Shown one piece after another: positions 52,401 to 59,498 of a stretch of DNA of 64,000 nt. The position numbers and the translations under genes are program-made. Source of the DNA: Chitinophaga ginsengisoli. Its GTDB lineage: Bacteria; Bacteroidota; Bacteroidia; Chitinophagales; Chitinophagaceae. Position 1 is the stretch's first letter. Each line of letters begins with the position of its first letter. Location of the stretch: the NCBI RefSeq assembly GCF_003014595.1, contig NZ_PYGK01000008.1, positions 62,001 to 126,000 on the forward strand, written 5' to 3'. Below the pieces are notes generated by a model. The model worked only from the letters and a program-made list of their open reading frames with translations. It ran no database searches and was not told the origin of the DNA.

Positions 52401-54333
52401 TACCTCCATTCACTATACCAGTTCCTATTGGTCTTTTGGTGATGGCAGCTTTGCCACCATTGATAATCCTTCTCATACCTACACAGCTGCCGGGAAATAT
52501 AAAGTGAAACTGAAAGCAATAGGCGAAGCCGGCAACCAGGATATATATGAACAGGAAATCGAGGTAAAAGGCCCTTATGGCAAGATCACTACCTCATCCA
52601 AGGGAGGTTGCCTCACAAAAGACATTGAATTCAAGGTATCTGCCATCGCCGCTGTTAATTTTGCATGGGACTTTACTGATGGTATTGTTAGCGAAACAAC
52701 AGATTCTATCATTAAACATACCTTCAAAGAGCCAGGTATTTATCAGCCACGGCTCATACTTTCCGATCAGGCAGGTTGTAAAGGAGCTGCCTTCCTGACT
52801 GATCCTATCGTGATAGACAAACTGGAAGTGGAAATGGCATCATCACCGCCATTTATATGTGATGAAGGCTGGGTGGCTTTTACGCCGAAGTTCAATAGTT
52901 TCTCTATTGACCAGCTGAAAAAAGAAGCGAAATACAAATGGACCTATGAGCCAGGTACTGTTGCGGAAAATGATACGTCTGCGACTCCTCGCTTCTACCT
53001 GAATAAGGTACAGGCATATAATTTCACGCTCACTACTACAACGGCTTATGGCTGTACAGAGTCGGTGAGTAAAACGGTGACTGTTTATCCTAAACCAGGA
53101 GTGACTATCAGCGGTCCCTCAGTAGCCTGTCAGGACGCACCGGTAAGCTTTAGCGGAAAAGTGGCTAACGCTCCTGTTACCTGGAACTGGTCCTTTGGCA
53201 ATGGCAACTCCGCCAACATACCGCAACCTGTTGATCAGACCTACAATAAGACCGGCCCTTCAGATGTAATCCTTATTGCTATCAGCGATAATGGCTGTAC
53301 TGACACCGCGTATCACAGTATCAATATAGTACCAAAACCTGTGGCCAATGCTACTGCCGCGTCTAATGTCATCTGTCTGGGTACAAGCACTACATTGAGT
53401 GCGAGCGGTGGTGTCACTTATCAATGGTCACCGGCCGAAAACCTCAGCAATCCGAAAACGTCGTCTCCTTTGGCATCTCCCACCGTCAATACGACCTACC
53501 AGGTAGCTGTGATGGATGCCAACGGTTGCAGTGACACCGGTGATGTAAGCATCCGGGTAGTACAACCCTTCATCATACAAGCTACACCGGATACGACAAT
53601 ATGCACCGGACAGATCGCCCCGTTATGGGTATCTGGTGCAGATCATTATGTTTGGAAGGGACAGGGACTGGATGATGTTAACAGTCCTCATCCCAATGCC
53701 ACTATCGCAACAGCGGGTAATTATACCTACGAGGTGACCGGCTACGATGCTGAGGGCTGTTTCACACATGACACATCGCTGGTCGTAACAGTAAACCCAT
53801 CTCCTACTATTGATGCCGGTCCTGACCGGACTGTAACGGCCGGAAAGCCAATGACACTTCGCACAACAGGTAGTCCTGATATTGTGAAATGGACCTGGAG
53901 TCCACCGGAATACCTGAATTGCACCACCTGCCAGACACCAGAAGCCCTGCCAAACCTGTCTACGGTTTATAAAGTAGAGGTGGAGAACAATTATGGCTGT
54001 AAGGCCAGTGATGAATTCTCCGTAAAGATACTCTGCAACCAGGATGCTATATTCCTTCCTACTGCCTTTTCACCTAACAGAGATGGAAAGAACGAATGGT
54101 TCTATCCCAAGGGACGTGGCGTAAAAGAAGTAATATCGATGCGGGTATATGACAGATGGGGCAGCCTGGTGTTTGAGAGACACCATTTCCAGATCAATAC
54201 TCAAACCTCGGGATGGGATGGAACATGGAAGGATCAGATAGCACCAATCGGGACTTATGTATATGCGATAGAGACTGTCTGTGAAGAAGGAGGAAAGTTT
54301 ATACTCAGTGGTACAGTAACGATAGTGAGATAG
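49444..54333 (+). CDS. Giant PKD-repeat protein with gliding-motility C-terminal domain (T9SS cargo)
   Basis: 1629 residues. A signal peptide (LAMLCSMLLLSSVTYAQ) is followed by about a dozen PKD domains, each with a W-x-W/F-x-G-D/N-G core and a closing Y-x-V-x-L-T-V, e.g. WRWDLGNGYIST, YSWDFGDGVIST, WTWDFGDSSGDAGS, WSWNFGDTSA and YRWDFGDKTT. Near the end are Ig-like units with VTYQWSPAENLSN. The last 100 residues (FLPTAFSPNRDGKNEWFYP, ISMRVYDRWGSLVFER, GWDGTWKDQIAPIGTYVYAI) match the gliding-motility CTERM (CHU_C) type, which directs export by the type IX secretion system. It is probably a surface adhesin or structural protein that binds polymers. The gene is single. Confidence 0.93.
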   Translation: MPLKTETTLGNVLTLAMLCSMLLLSSVTYAQLKADFTPAKTSDCESLITQFIDKSTGAPVSWRWDLGNGYISTEQSPSAAYTAPGTYNVTLTVKDAAGSTGTITKTVTVWAKPEPDFTASPASGCMPLAVTFKNKSNPVSGTITAYSWDFGDGVISTGSNPVHTYNDVLSPTVTLTVTNSNGCTASKQISKLVEVAGALKPNFTVSDKFLCNAPSALTVNNTTTGPGNLSYQWDFGDGSTATDANPGPHSYASKGVYKIKLTVTSDKGCTNTKTSEDINVATFKSDFQLPANVCENSSATITPLNTPQADRITWSVDKGTITTDGITATYRPAGTGTVKVTMIAEYGKCQETVTKDLIVIAAPQADFTSDIKPICDAPVTVKLINNSQGANNWSWDFGNGQSSTQQNPTVTYSSLGTFSIKLTATSTASCSSIVTHDVKLEKTRVDINANIPEGCVGITTRFTSYITPGDSVVSYEWDFGDGSPKSTEPVPSHTYNKDGTYPVTLNYTTKNGCKGRVALESSNAIRVYKQPKPDFSSPEAPQICGNNTAHFEATTDVGNKWTWDFGDSSGDAGSNKNTTHSYKKPGTYTISLTVSNYTCASEKVTKIGYITAVNPFPRFSLQPIDCNNRTEMHFKDNSTGTITSWTWNWGDGKEDAYTTKTSIVKHKYDKTGTYKVKLTVADGSCTSSDSLNINVYAPSPITVTTDKTSLCGSDTLNANVTAINKDIYGLNVWSYSWTSSDSTPAQGSSNDYQHAIFNNLRPGADTIRFVAYNLQGCPDTSNKIVVNVHGPVAKFLIPATPECRGTELTFTDKTNTSKSKPITTWSWNFGDTSAAQVFTSPPFKHTYNKSGYYYPKLTVTDQDGCTSTASGPRVQVNGPNADFTPSATLIPPGSTVQFYNYTTETGGTPTYRWDFGDKTTSAEKSPDKNYPNKGVYMVKLLVKDNNGCSDSAQKEIKVSTVSASFTFTTSFVNNSECPPVIARFTNTSIHYTSSYWSFGDGSFATIDNPSHTYTAAGKYKVKLKAIGEAGNQDIYEQEIEVKGPYGKITTSSKGGCLTKDIEFKVSAIAAVNFAWDFTDGIVSETTDSIIKHTFKEPGIYQPRLILSDQAGCKGAAFLTDPIVIDKLEVEMASSPPFICDEGWVAFTPKFNSFSIDQLKKEAKYKWTYEPGTVAENDTSATPRFYLNKVQAYNFTLTTTTAYGCTESVSKTVTVYPKPGVTISGPSVACQDAPVSFSGKVANAPVTWNWSFGNGNSANIPQPVDQTYNKTGPSDVILIAISDNGCTDTAYHSINIVPKPVANATAASNVICLGTSTTLSASGGVTYQWSPAENLSNPKTSSPLASPTVNTTYQVAVMDANGCSDTGDVSIRVVQPFIIQATPDTTICTGQIAPLWVSGADHYVWKGQGLDDVNSPHPNATIATAGNYTYEVTGYDAEGCFTHDTSLVVTVNPSPTIDAGPDRTVTAGKPMTLRTTGSPDIVKWTWSPPEYLNCTTCQTPEALPNLSTVYKVEVENNYGCKASDEFSVKILCNQDAIFLPTAFSPNRDGKNEWFYPKGRGVKEVISMRVYDRWGSLVFERHHFQINTQTSGWDGTWKDQIAPIGTYVYAIETVCEEGGKFILSGTVTIVR

Positions 54334-54347
54334 GCATTCGGATATTT

Positions 54348-54524
54348 TTAGGATTTACAATCGCAGTATGATCTATCCACATACTGCTTGTTGCCATTGC
54401 TATTGAGGTAATAACAACCGCCTCTTTTGCCGCGATAAAGTTTATGTCCCTTGTAAGTGCAGTCCAGCAGATCGCAGGACAACATAGTTAGCAGCAGTGC
54501 TATGCTGCATAATAATGTTTTCAT
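54348..54524 (-). CDS. Small lipoprotein with GGCYYLN...YVDRSYC motif
   Basis: 58 residues starting at ATG 54524; an ATG 10 codons earlier overlaps the preceding gene and precedes the signal peptide. A lipobox (LTMLSC) is followed by DLLDCTYKGHKLYRGKRGG and CYYLNSNGNKQYVDRSYC. The latter part is similar to the short GPRGGxYYxNxNGNKxYV motif seen in small Bacteroidota proteins. It starts 11 bp after the TIR-FGE gene, so it may be the last gene of that operon. Confidence 0.65.
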   Translation of the reverse strand: MKTLLCSIALLLTMLSCDLLDCTYKGHKLYRGKRGGCYYLNSNGNKQYVDRSYCDCKS

Positions 54525-54535
54525 ATAGTTGATAA

Positions 54536-55582
54536 TTAGTCTTTCTTGTTCCATACCACCCTGAAGCCTACATCTTTTAATCGCAGCTCAGGATTTTCTG
54601 TTCTTCTATGCGTTACTGCCAGCTCATTAATGGGATTTATGACACTGTTATATCCACCTCCTTTTACCACCCTGGTCGTATGCGTAGTATCCGACCAATC
54701 ATAACACCATTCCGCTACATTACCTGTCATGTCAAAAATACCCCATGCATTAGGCTTCCTGGAAGCAATCTTCGCTGGTCTGGTCTTGCCATACACAGCC
54801 ACACTAACGGCAGCAGTACCGCCGCTATAAATAGTACTTTCGCCCGCGAGAGCAGCATACTCCCACTCCATCTCTGTAGGGAGCCGTCCTCCATTTGCTT
54901 CGCAATAAGCCCTTGCTTCTTCCCATGTCACATTCCTGACAGGACCATCATCATGAGAATTGGCAGGTTGCTCCGGAAATTCCACATGCTTATCAATGCA
55001 ATACTTCCTATATGCAGCCACTGTTACCTCTACACTGCTGATATAAAATGTATCGCCAGGAGCGATGACTTCCACTCTTTTTATATAATTTACCGGTCTA
55101 TGTGTCAATGCCCAGATGAAGCCCGTAATTATCAATGCAGAGAAAAGCGGTGACACCCGCAACCACTTACGCCTGACCACCCGCTTCTTCCGCCTGATCT
55201 TCTGATGCAATAGCTTTGCGATTTCTTCAGGATTATTCTGCCAGTCCTTATACACTACCTGTATTGGAATACCTCCCACAGGTGTATCATCTAATCTTAA
55301 TTGCAGGATACGCCCCTGTTGCCCCCATGTCAGCGCTATCTGCTTTTCTATATCCGACCAGTATTTAGTCACGAAAGTCCGGCTCGTTATCAACAACACA
55401 TAGCTGGTGTGTTTACCGTATGCATCCATCGTGAGGCGTATGAGGTGTTCTCCCCAGCTGATGTCTTCCTGCGACTCATAATAATAGCACTTCACCCTTA
55501 GCTTCTCCAATTCGGCCACAATCGCCCTTGCTACTGCATTGTCTTCTACTGCGACCGAAATGGCAACATCATACCTGGTCAT
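54536..55582 (-). CDS. TIR domain - transmembrane helix - FGE-like domain fusion
   Basis: 348 residues. Residues 1-130 form a TIR domain (MTRYDVAISVAVEDNAVARAI, SYVLLITSRTFVTKYWSDIEK). The position of the NADase catalytic glutamate is Glu79 (WSDIE), so hydrolysis or cyclisation of NAD+ is possible. A basic stretch (RRKKRVVRRK) is followed by one helix (about 145-161). Residues about 165-348 form an FGE-sulfatase type domain: LPTEMEWEYAA, AWGIFDMTGNVAEWC and VGFRVV, but the cysteine pair of the active enzymes is missing (GGGYNSVINPINE). Such inactive FGE domains share a C-type-lectin fold and serve as binding modules. The ATG overlaps the stop of the caspase gene (ATGA). A TIR protein with a caspase-like protease is the hallmark of TIR-caspase defence systems. 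Confidence 0.9.
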   Translation of the reverse strand: MTRYDVAISVAVEDNAVARAIVAELEKLRVKCYYYESQEDISWGEHLIRLTMDAYGKHTSYVLLITSRTFVTKYWSDIEKQIALTWGQQGRILQLRLDDTPVGGIPIQVVYKDWQNNPEEIAKLLHQKIRRKKRVVRRKWLRVSPLFSALIITGFIWALTHRPVNYIKRVEVIAPGDTFYISSVEVTVAAYRKYCIDKHVEFPEQPANSHDDGPVRNVTWEEARAYCEANGGRLPTEMEWEYAALAGESTIYSGGTAAVSVAVYGKTRPAKIASRKPNAWGIFDMTGNVAEWCYDWSDTTHTTRVVKGGGYNSVINPINELAVTHRRTENPELRLKDVGFRVVWNKKD

Positions 55583-56520
55583 ATTCTGCCGGCTTTTACC
55601 AATTGCCAGTAATACATCCCTAATGCTGTCAATCTACAGGAACCACTCTTTATTGCCGCCCAATACATATACTCCTCACCTACAGGCTCGACTAACCCCA
55701 CACCCTGCAAACGCCTCAACACTTTAAATACTCTTATATTCTCCGAATCCGCCCCTTCCACCGTACTCTCATAACTAGGATCTAAAGATTTTTCATATGT
55801 TGCCTCCGGAAAATACACTGTCAGCTTTCTGAGGTCACTCAAATCTACCGGAGGCTTTGTCTTTCTCAGACTTACAGATCTTACAATATTTGCCTTAAAC
55901 ACTGGCCTTTGCTGCCACGCTCCCAGTCCCCGGTTTATATAGTTGTAGACACTCCCCGCAGCCACCTCTCCCGCTATATCGGCGGCACCGCCACTCAAGG
56001 CCTCCAGTAACAAACTCGTAAATACGCCCTTCCCCCCAATCTCCCTTGATACCTCCGTATCTCTGCTGGCAGCCAGTATCACCACACCAGGCCCTAATAA
56101 GGCAGTTCCATTACCAAAAATAGCTGGTGTTCCCATTGCGCCTGCATGACAACAATCCAGTATCACCACCTTCTGCCGTGCATTCGATCCGCCAGCCAAA
56201 GTCAATATTTCATCCATTGAGATGCCTTCGTCATGCTTCTGAAAATCTGGCGTTACCATACAGCCACCGATTTCGTTCACATAACCGTGACCGGAAAAAT
56301 ATAGCAATTGTACTTCATCGTCGCCTTTGAACAATTCCTTTATGCGCGACATGATTGTGCCCTTCTTCTTCTCATTTAACATGAGCATGACTTCAAAATT
56401 GGGAGAACCATCCTCATTAAAACTTAACATTGGTTCTATGCTGGTTGCATCATTTACAGAACCATTTAATCTGGCGCCGCCCGGATATTCGTCAATACCG
56501 ACTACCAATGCTCTTCTCAT
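55579..56520 (-). CDS. Caspase-like protease with C-terminal winged-helix-like region
   Basis: 313 residues. The caspase (peptidase C14) fold begins MRRALVVGIDEYPGGARLNG and contains the catalytic His in YFSGHGY (His78) and Cys in LDCCHAG (Cys124). The segment after residue 230 has IRVFKVLRRLQGVGLVEP and CRLTALGMYYWQLVKAG, which looks like a winged-helix effector-associated region. The TIR-TM-FGE gene overlaps its stop by four bases, so both are made together. In anti-phage TIR-caspase systems a nucleotide signal from the TIR protein activates a caspase-like protease to kill the infected cell; whether that applies here is an inference. It is transcribed away from the membrane-protein/kinase operon. 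Confidence 0.9.
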   Translation of the reverse strand: MRRALVVGIDEYPGGARLNGSVNDATSIEPMLSFNEDGSPNFEVMLMLNEKKKGTIMSRIKELFKGDDEVQLLYFSGHGYVNEIGGCMVTPDFQKHDEGISMDEILTLAGGSNARQKVVILDCCHAGAMGTPAIFGNGTALLGPGVVILAASRDTEVSREIGGKGVFTSLLLEALSGGAADIAGEVAAGSVYNYINRGLGAWQQRPVFKANIVRSVSLRKTKPPVDLSDLRKLTVYFPEATYEKSLDPSYESTVEGADSENIRVFKVLRRLQGVGLVEPVGEEYMYWAAIKSGSCRLTALGMYYWQLVKAGRI

Positions 56521-56587
56521 ATGTTGCAGGGGTTTGTTGTGACCTAGGGAATCAAAATATCATTACGAAGATTACATTCATTTGCAT

Positions 56588-56671
56588 AGGAAAAAACCTG
56601 TAGCTATAGGGGAAAAATCCCTTTTTTCTTATATTAGGGGTAATTCCCTTTATCGATGGAGGATTTTTCCT
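56588..56671. repeat. Four AGG...CCT dyads in a divergent spacer
   Basis: Four short dyads with A/T-rich centres: AGGAAAAAACCT (56588-56599), AGGGGAAAAATCCCT (56608-56622), AGGGGTAATTCCCT (56636-56649) and AGGATTTTTCCT (56660-56671). Their centres are about 21.5, 27.5 and 23 bp apart, roughly two helical turns. They sit in the 263-bp spacer (56521-56783) between the caspase-TIR operon and the operon for the response regulator, so they could be binding sites for that regulator. Confidence 0.55.
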
Positions 56672-56783
56672 GTATTTGCGTTACAGTGATTTTTGTAGGC
56701 CAGAGAAACAATAGCTTCGCATCCGTAAACAGTTTACAAAACAATTTTTTTCTTTAACACCTAACACCCAAAAATTATCTGTT

Positions 56784-57257
56784 ATGCAACAACATGTGAC
56801 TGTAAAACCTCTACCTTTCTTTTATGTTGGTCAGGCAACTACTAACAACCGCATTCACCAGTTCAAAACGCAGAAACACAAACTTTTAACCCAGGCGCTG
56901 GGTAAACCAGATACCTGTTCCGTATGGTATTCAAAAGAACATTTCGTAAAATTGCTGGAAGAAATCGAATTTGCAGGGGGCGATGGCATCCGGATCAGCT
57001 TTGGGATGTACGAAGAAGGACACCAATATGCAGGACAAACCTGCCTGCTCTTCAACACAACCAGGGAAAGTATGGTGGGTAGAATGACCACCCATACCAA
57101 TGTAATCCTGGAAGAAGAGCCAGACTATCCACAACGCTCCGCCCAGGACAGAGAAACGCTCATCTTTCCAGGCGAAGATCCGATCATCCGGGATTTCAAT
57201 CTGGGTGTTCCCTGTCCACCATTCTGCCCCGCAGACACCTCAAAAGATCAAGCATAA
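56784..57257 (+). CDS. Hypothetical protein, first gene of a sensory operon
   Basis: 157 residues, soluble. VKPLPFFYVGQATTNNRIHQFKTQKHKLL opens it and VPCPPFCPADTSKDQA closes it; the two Cys in PCPPFCP are close to the end. No family recognised. The TAA stop is directly followed by the ATG of the membrane protein gene, so the two are translationally coupled. Its position before a membrane protein, a histidine kinase and a response regulator suggests a sensory or effector function. Confidence 0.65.
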   Translation: MQQHVTVKPLPFFYVGQATTNNRIHQFKTQKHKLLTQALGKPDTCSVWYSKEHFVKLLEEIEFAGGDGIRISFGMYEEGHQYAGQTCLLFNTTRESMVGRMTTHTNVILEEEPDYPQRSAQDRETLIFPGEDPIIRDFNLGVPCPPFCPADTSKDQA

Positions 57258-57932
57258 ATGCATATCCCATTACACGAATATTTATACTTTATTCCACTAA
57301 CGCTTAGCGCCATTTTTTGCCTGAAAACATTCAGACAAAAATGGCCTAAGCCTTACAGCCTGTATGCCGGGATGATCATCATCACACTGTTTACTGAGCT
57401 GATTGCTACAGCATGGCCATACGAACTGCATAAGCAATTTGGTGCATCACAGAATAATTTCTGGATCTACAACCTATTTATCATCATCCGTTTTGGTTTG
57501 CTGTCCACCATCTTTTACGAGATATTAACCCGACCCATTATTAAAAAAACAATAGCATCAGCCGCCATCGGAATTTTGATAATTGGTGTACTGGACTACA
57601 CCCTTATTCATGGTCCTCTCCAGTACAATACTTATAGTATGATCATCACCCATGTTTGTATCATCCTATTGTCCCTGCTCTACTTCCAGCAACTATTGCA
57701 GGAGAAAGGTATTATCATCATTCATAAGGAACCTATGGTTTGGATGACCTTAGGGATCTTTATGTATCACGCGGTAACATTGCCATTCCTGATTATGTTA
57801 GGGATTTTTAATATAAACAACATTCAGTTAGCCATCTTCTTTTTCCCGATTAACGAATTCCTTAACTTTTTCTTGTGCTCCTGTTATCTAATAAGCTTTT
57901 TATGGAAACCTCAACACTCGCAACCTCACTGA
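57258..57932 (+). CDS. Multi-helix membrane protein of a two-component operon
   Basis: 224 residues with about seven hydrophobic helices: YLYFIPLTLSAIFCLKTF, LYAGMIIITLFTELIATAW, WIYNLFIIIRFGLLSTIFY, IASAAIGILIIGVLDYTLI, YSMIITHVCIILLSLLYFQQ, MVWMTLGIFMYHAVTLPFL and LAIFFFPINEFLNFFLCSCY. No family recognised. It overlaps the next gene, a histidine kinase, by 31 bp. The kinase has only one short helix, so this protein could be its sensor partner. Confidence 0.7.
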   Translation: MHIPLHEYLYFIPLTLSAIFCLKTFRQKWPKPYSLYAGMIIITLFTELIATAWPYELHKQFGASQNNFWIYNLFIIIRFGLLSTIFYEILTRPIIKKTIASAAIGILIIGVLDYTLIHGPLQYNTYSMIITHVCIILLSLLYFQQLLQEKGIIIIHKEPMVWMTLGIFMYHAVTLPFLIMLGIFNINNIQLAIFFFPINEFLNFFLCSCYLISFLWKPQHSQPH

Positions 57933-58723
57933 CAATTATCATATCCACTCTTCTGGTCCTAAGCTTGTCTGCCTCGGTCGTATACTTTTTATTCACGTAT
58001 CAGAAGAAAAAATTCCGACATCAACAGGAAATCATTGAAATGCGGGAGGCTTTCAACCAGGTCCTCCTTCAATCAAGACTCGCCATTCAGGAACAGACAC
58101 TGGATCATATCAGCAAGGAGTTACATGCAAACTTCAGCCATCTGGTATCCCTGATCAATATTAATCTGCAGGAAATACTCCCCCAGGCACCCAGCGACCA
58201 ACGGGAAAACATACTGGAAACAAAATCTCTCGCCAAACAGCTCATGAGCGAACTGAAAGCGCTCTCCGCCAGTCTGAATACAGATCACATTATTCACATA
58301 GGCTTTGTAAAAGCGCTGGAAAATGAACTGAACCGACTGGCCAAGACCAGGAAGTACGAAGTCATTACAACCAAACACGGTGAAGAATATCGTATTCTGC
58401 CAGAGCATGAGATCATTCTCTTCCGTCTCTGCCAGGAAGTGTTGAACAACGTTGTGAAATATGCGCACGCTTCTGCCGTAACCGCTTCACTTAACTTCTC
58501 CAAAGAGCAGTTTGTCCTGATCATTACGGACAATGGTACAGGATTTAATTTAGCCAATGCGCTTGACCAAAGCGGCGAAAAACAAAGTACCGGCTTACTT
58601 AACATGAATAAACGGGCTTCCCTGATCAATGCAGAACTCCTCATTACCAGCAATGATGGCGCTGGTACGGTCGTTATGATCACCATTCCACATCCACAGA
58701 TCCTTCAAACGATTCCACGATGA
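57902..58723 (+). CDS. Sensor histidine kinase (HisKA_3/HATPase type)
   Basis: 273 residues from ATG 57902 (METSTLATSL); an ATG 9 codons earlier starts deeper in the previous gene. One N-terminal helix (LTIIISTLLVLSLSASVVYFL) leads into a coiled region and the phosphoacceptor box (HISKELHANFSHLVSL, likely His75). The ATPase part follows with the N-box (EVLNNVVKYAHAS), DNGTGF and GLLNMNKRASLINA. No periplasmic sensor domain is present, so the signal may come from the neighbouring membrane protein. The response regulator gene overlaps its stop by 4 bp. Confidence 0.9.
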   Translation: METSTLATSLTIIISTLLVLSLSASVVYFLFTYQKKKFRHQQEIIEMREAFNQVLLQSRLAIQEQTLDHISKELHANFSHLVSLININLQEILPQAPSDQRENILETKSLAKQLMSELKALSASLNTDHIIHIGFVKALENELNRLAKTRKYEVITTKHGEEYRILPEHEIILFRLCQEVLNNVVKYAHASAVTASLNFSKEQFVLIITDNGTGFNLANALDQSGEKQSTGLLNMNKRASLINAELLITSNDGAGTVVMITIPHPQILQTIPR

Positions 58724-59367
58724 ATAAGATACAAATAGCCATAGTTGATGACCACAACCTTTTCCGTAAAGGGCTCATCAGGCTAATCAATATGGGAGAC
58801 TCCCTCCAACGTTATAATATCCTCTTCGAAGCGGATAATGGTAACCAGATGAAGGAAAAAATGAAACTCTCACCCTTCCCGGACATTATCCTGATGGACA
58901 TCGACATGCCCGAATTAGACGGGTTTGAGTCGGTCGAGTGGCTACAACGCACACATGGGGATGTGAAGGTATTGGTGATGACAATGCTGGAAAAGGAATC
59001 AGCCATACTGCGTATGCTCCGGATGGGCGTAAAAGGATATATCCACAAAGATATTGAGGTAGCCGATCTGCATGCTGCCCTGGAGTCAATTGCAGCTAAC
59101 GGTATTTATTATTCAGAAGCCGCCACCGAAGTAATGCAGCAAAATCTGAATGGTCTGAACAACACAACTGTACAGCTTTCCGAAAAAGAACGTGAATTCA
59201 TCAAATTCGCCATTACGGATATGACCTACCAGCAGATTGCTGACCAGATGAACCTGAGTGTAAAAACAATTGATGGATATAGGGAAACCCTGTTCCGCAA
59301 GTTACATGTGAAAACAAGGGTTACGCTGGCGATGCACGCTGTAAAACATGGGCTGGTTGAATTGTAA
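58720..59367 (+). CDS. NarL/FixJ-type response regulator
   Basis: 215 residues. The receiver domain has the acidic pair near the start (IAIVDDHNLFRKGLI) and the phosphoacceptor Asp60 (IILMDIDMPELDG). The C-terminal LuxR-type HTH is LSEKEREFIKFAITDMTYQQ to QMNLSVKTIDGYRETLF. It overlaps the kinase gene by the ATGA motif. It should be phosphorylated by that kinase and bind DNA as a dimer; the dyads at 56588-56671 are candidate sites. Confidence 0.93.
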   Translation: MNKIQIAIVDDHNLFRKGLIRLINMGDSLQRYNILFEADNGNQMKEKMKLSPFPDIILMDIDMPELDGFESVEWLQRTHGDVKVLVMTMLEKESAILRMLRMGVKGYIHKDIEVADLHAALESIAANGIYYSEAATEVMQQNLNGLNNTTVQLSEKEREFIKFAITDMTYQQIADQMNLSVKTIDGYRETLFRKLHVKTRVTLAMHAVKHGLVEL

Positions 59368-59498
59368 CGCCGTTAGCGTCCCCTTGCCTACCGGATAGCT
59401 ATCCCTAACCATGTTTTTATTAATTTAACACGTAGCGGATATACTTTATCCCACCTTCCCCGCGTTAGTGTTGAATTAACAATTAACCATTAAGCAAC

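Noticed and set aside
54536..55582. A diversity-generating retroelement target because of the FGE (C-type lectin) fold
   Set aside because: No reverse transcriptase or template repeat was found in the window.
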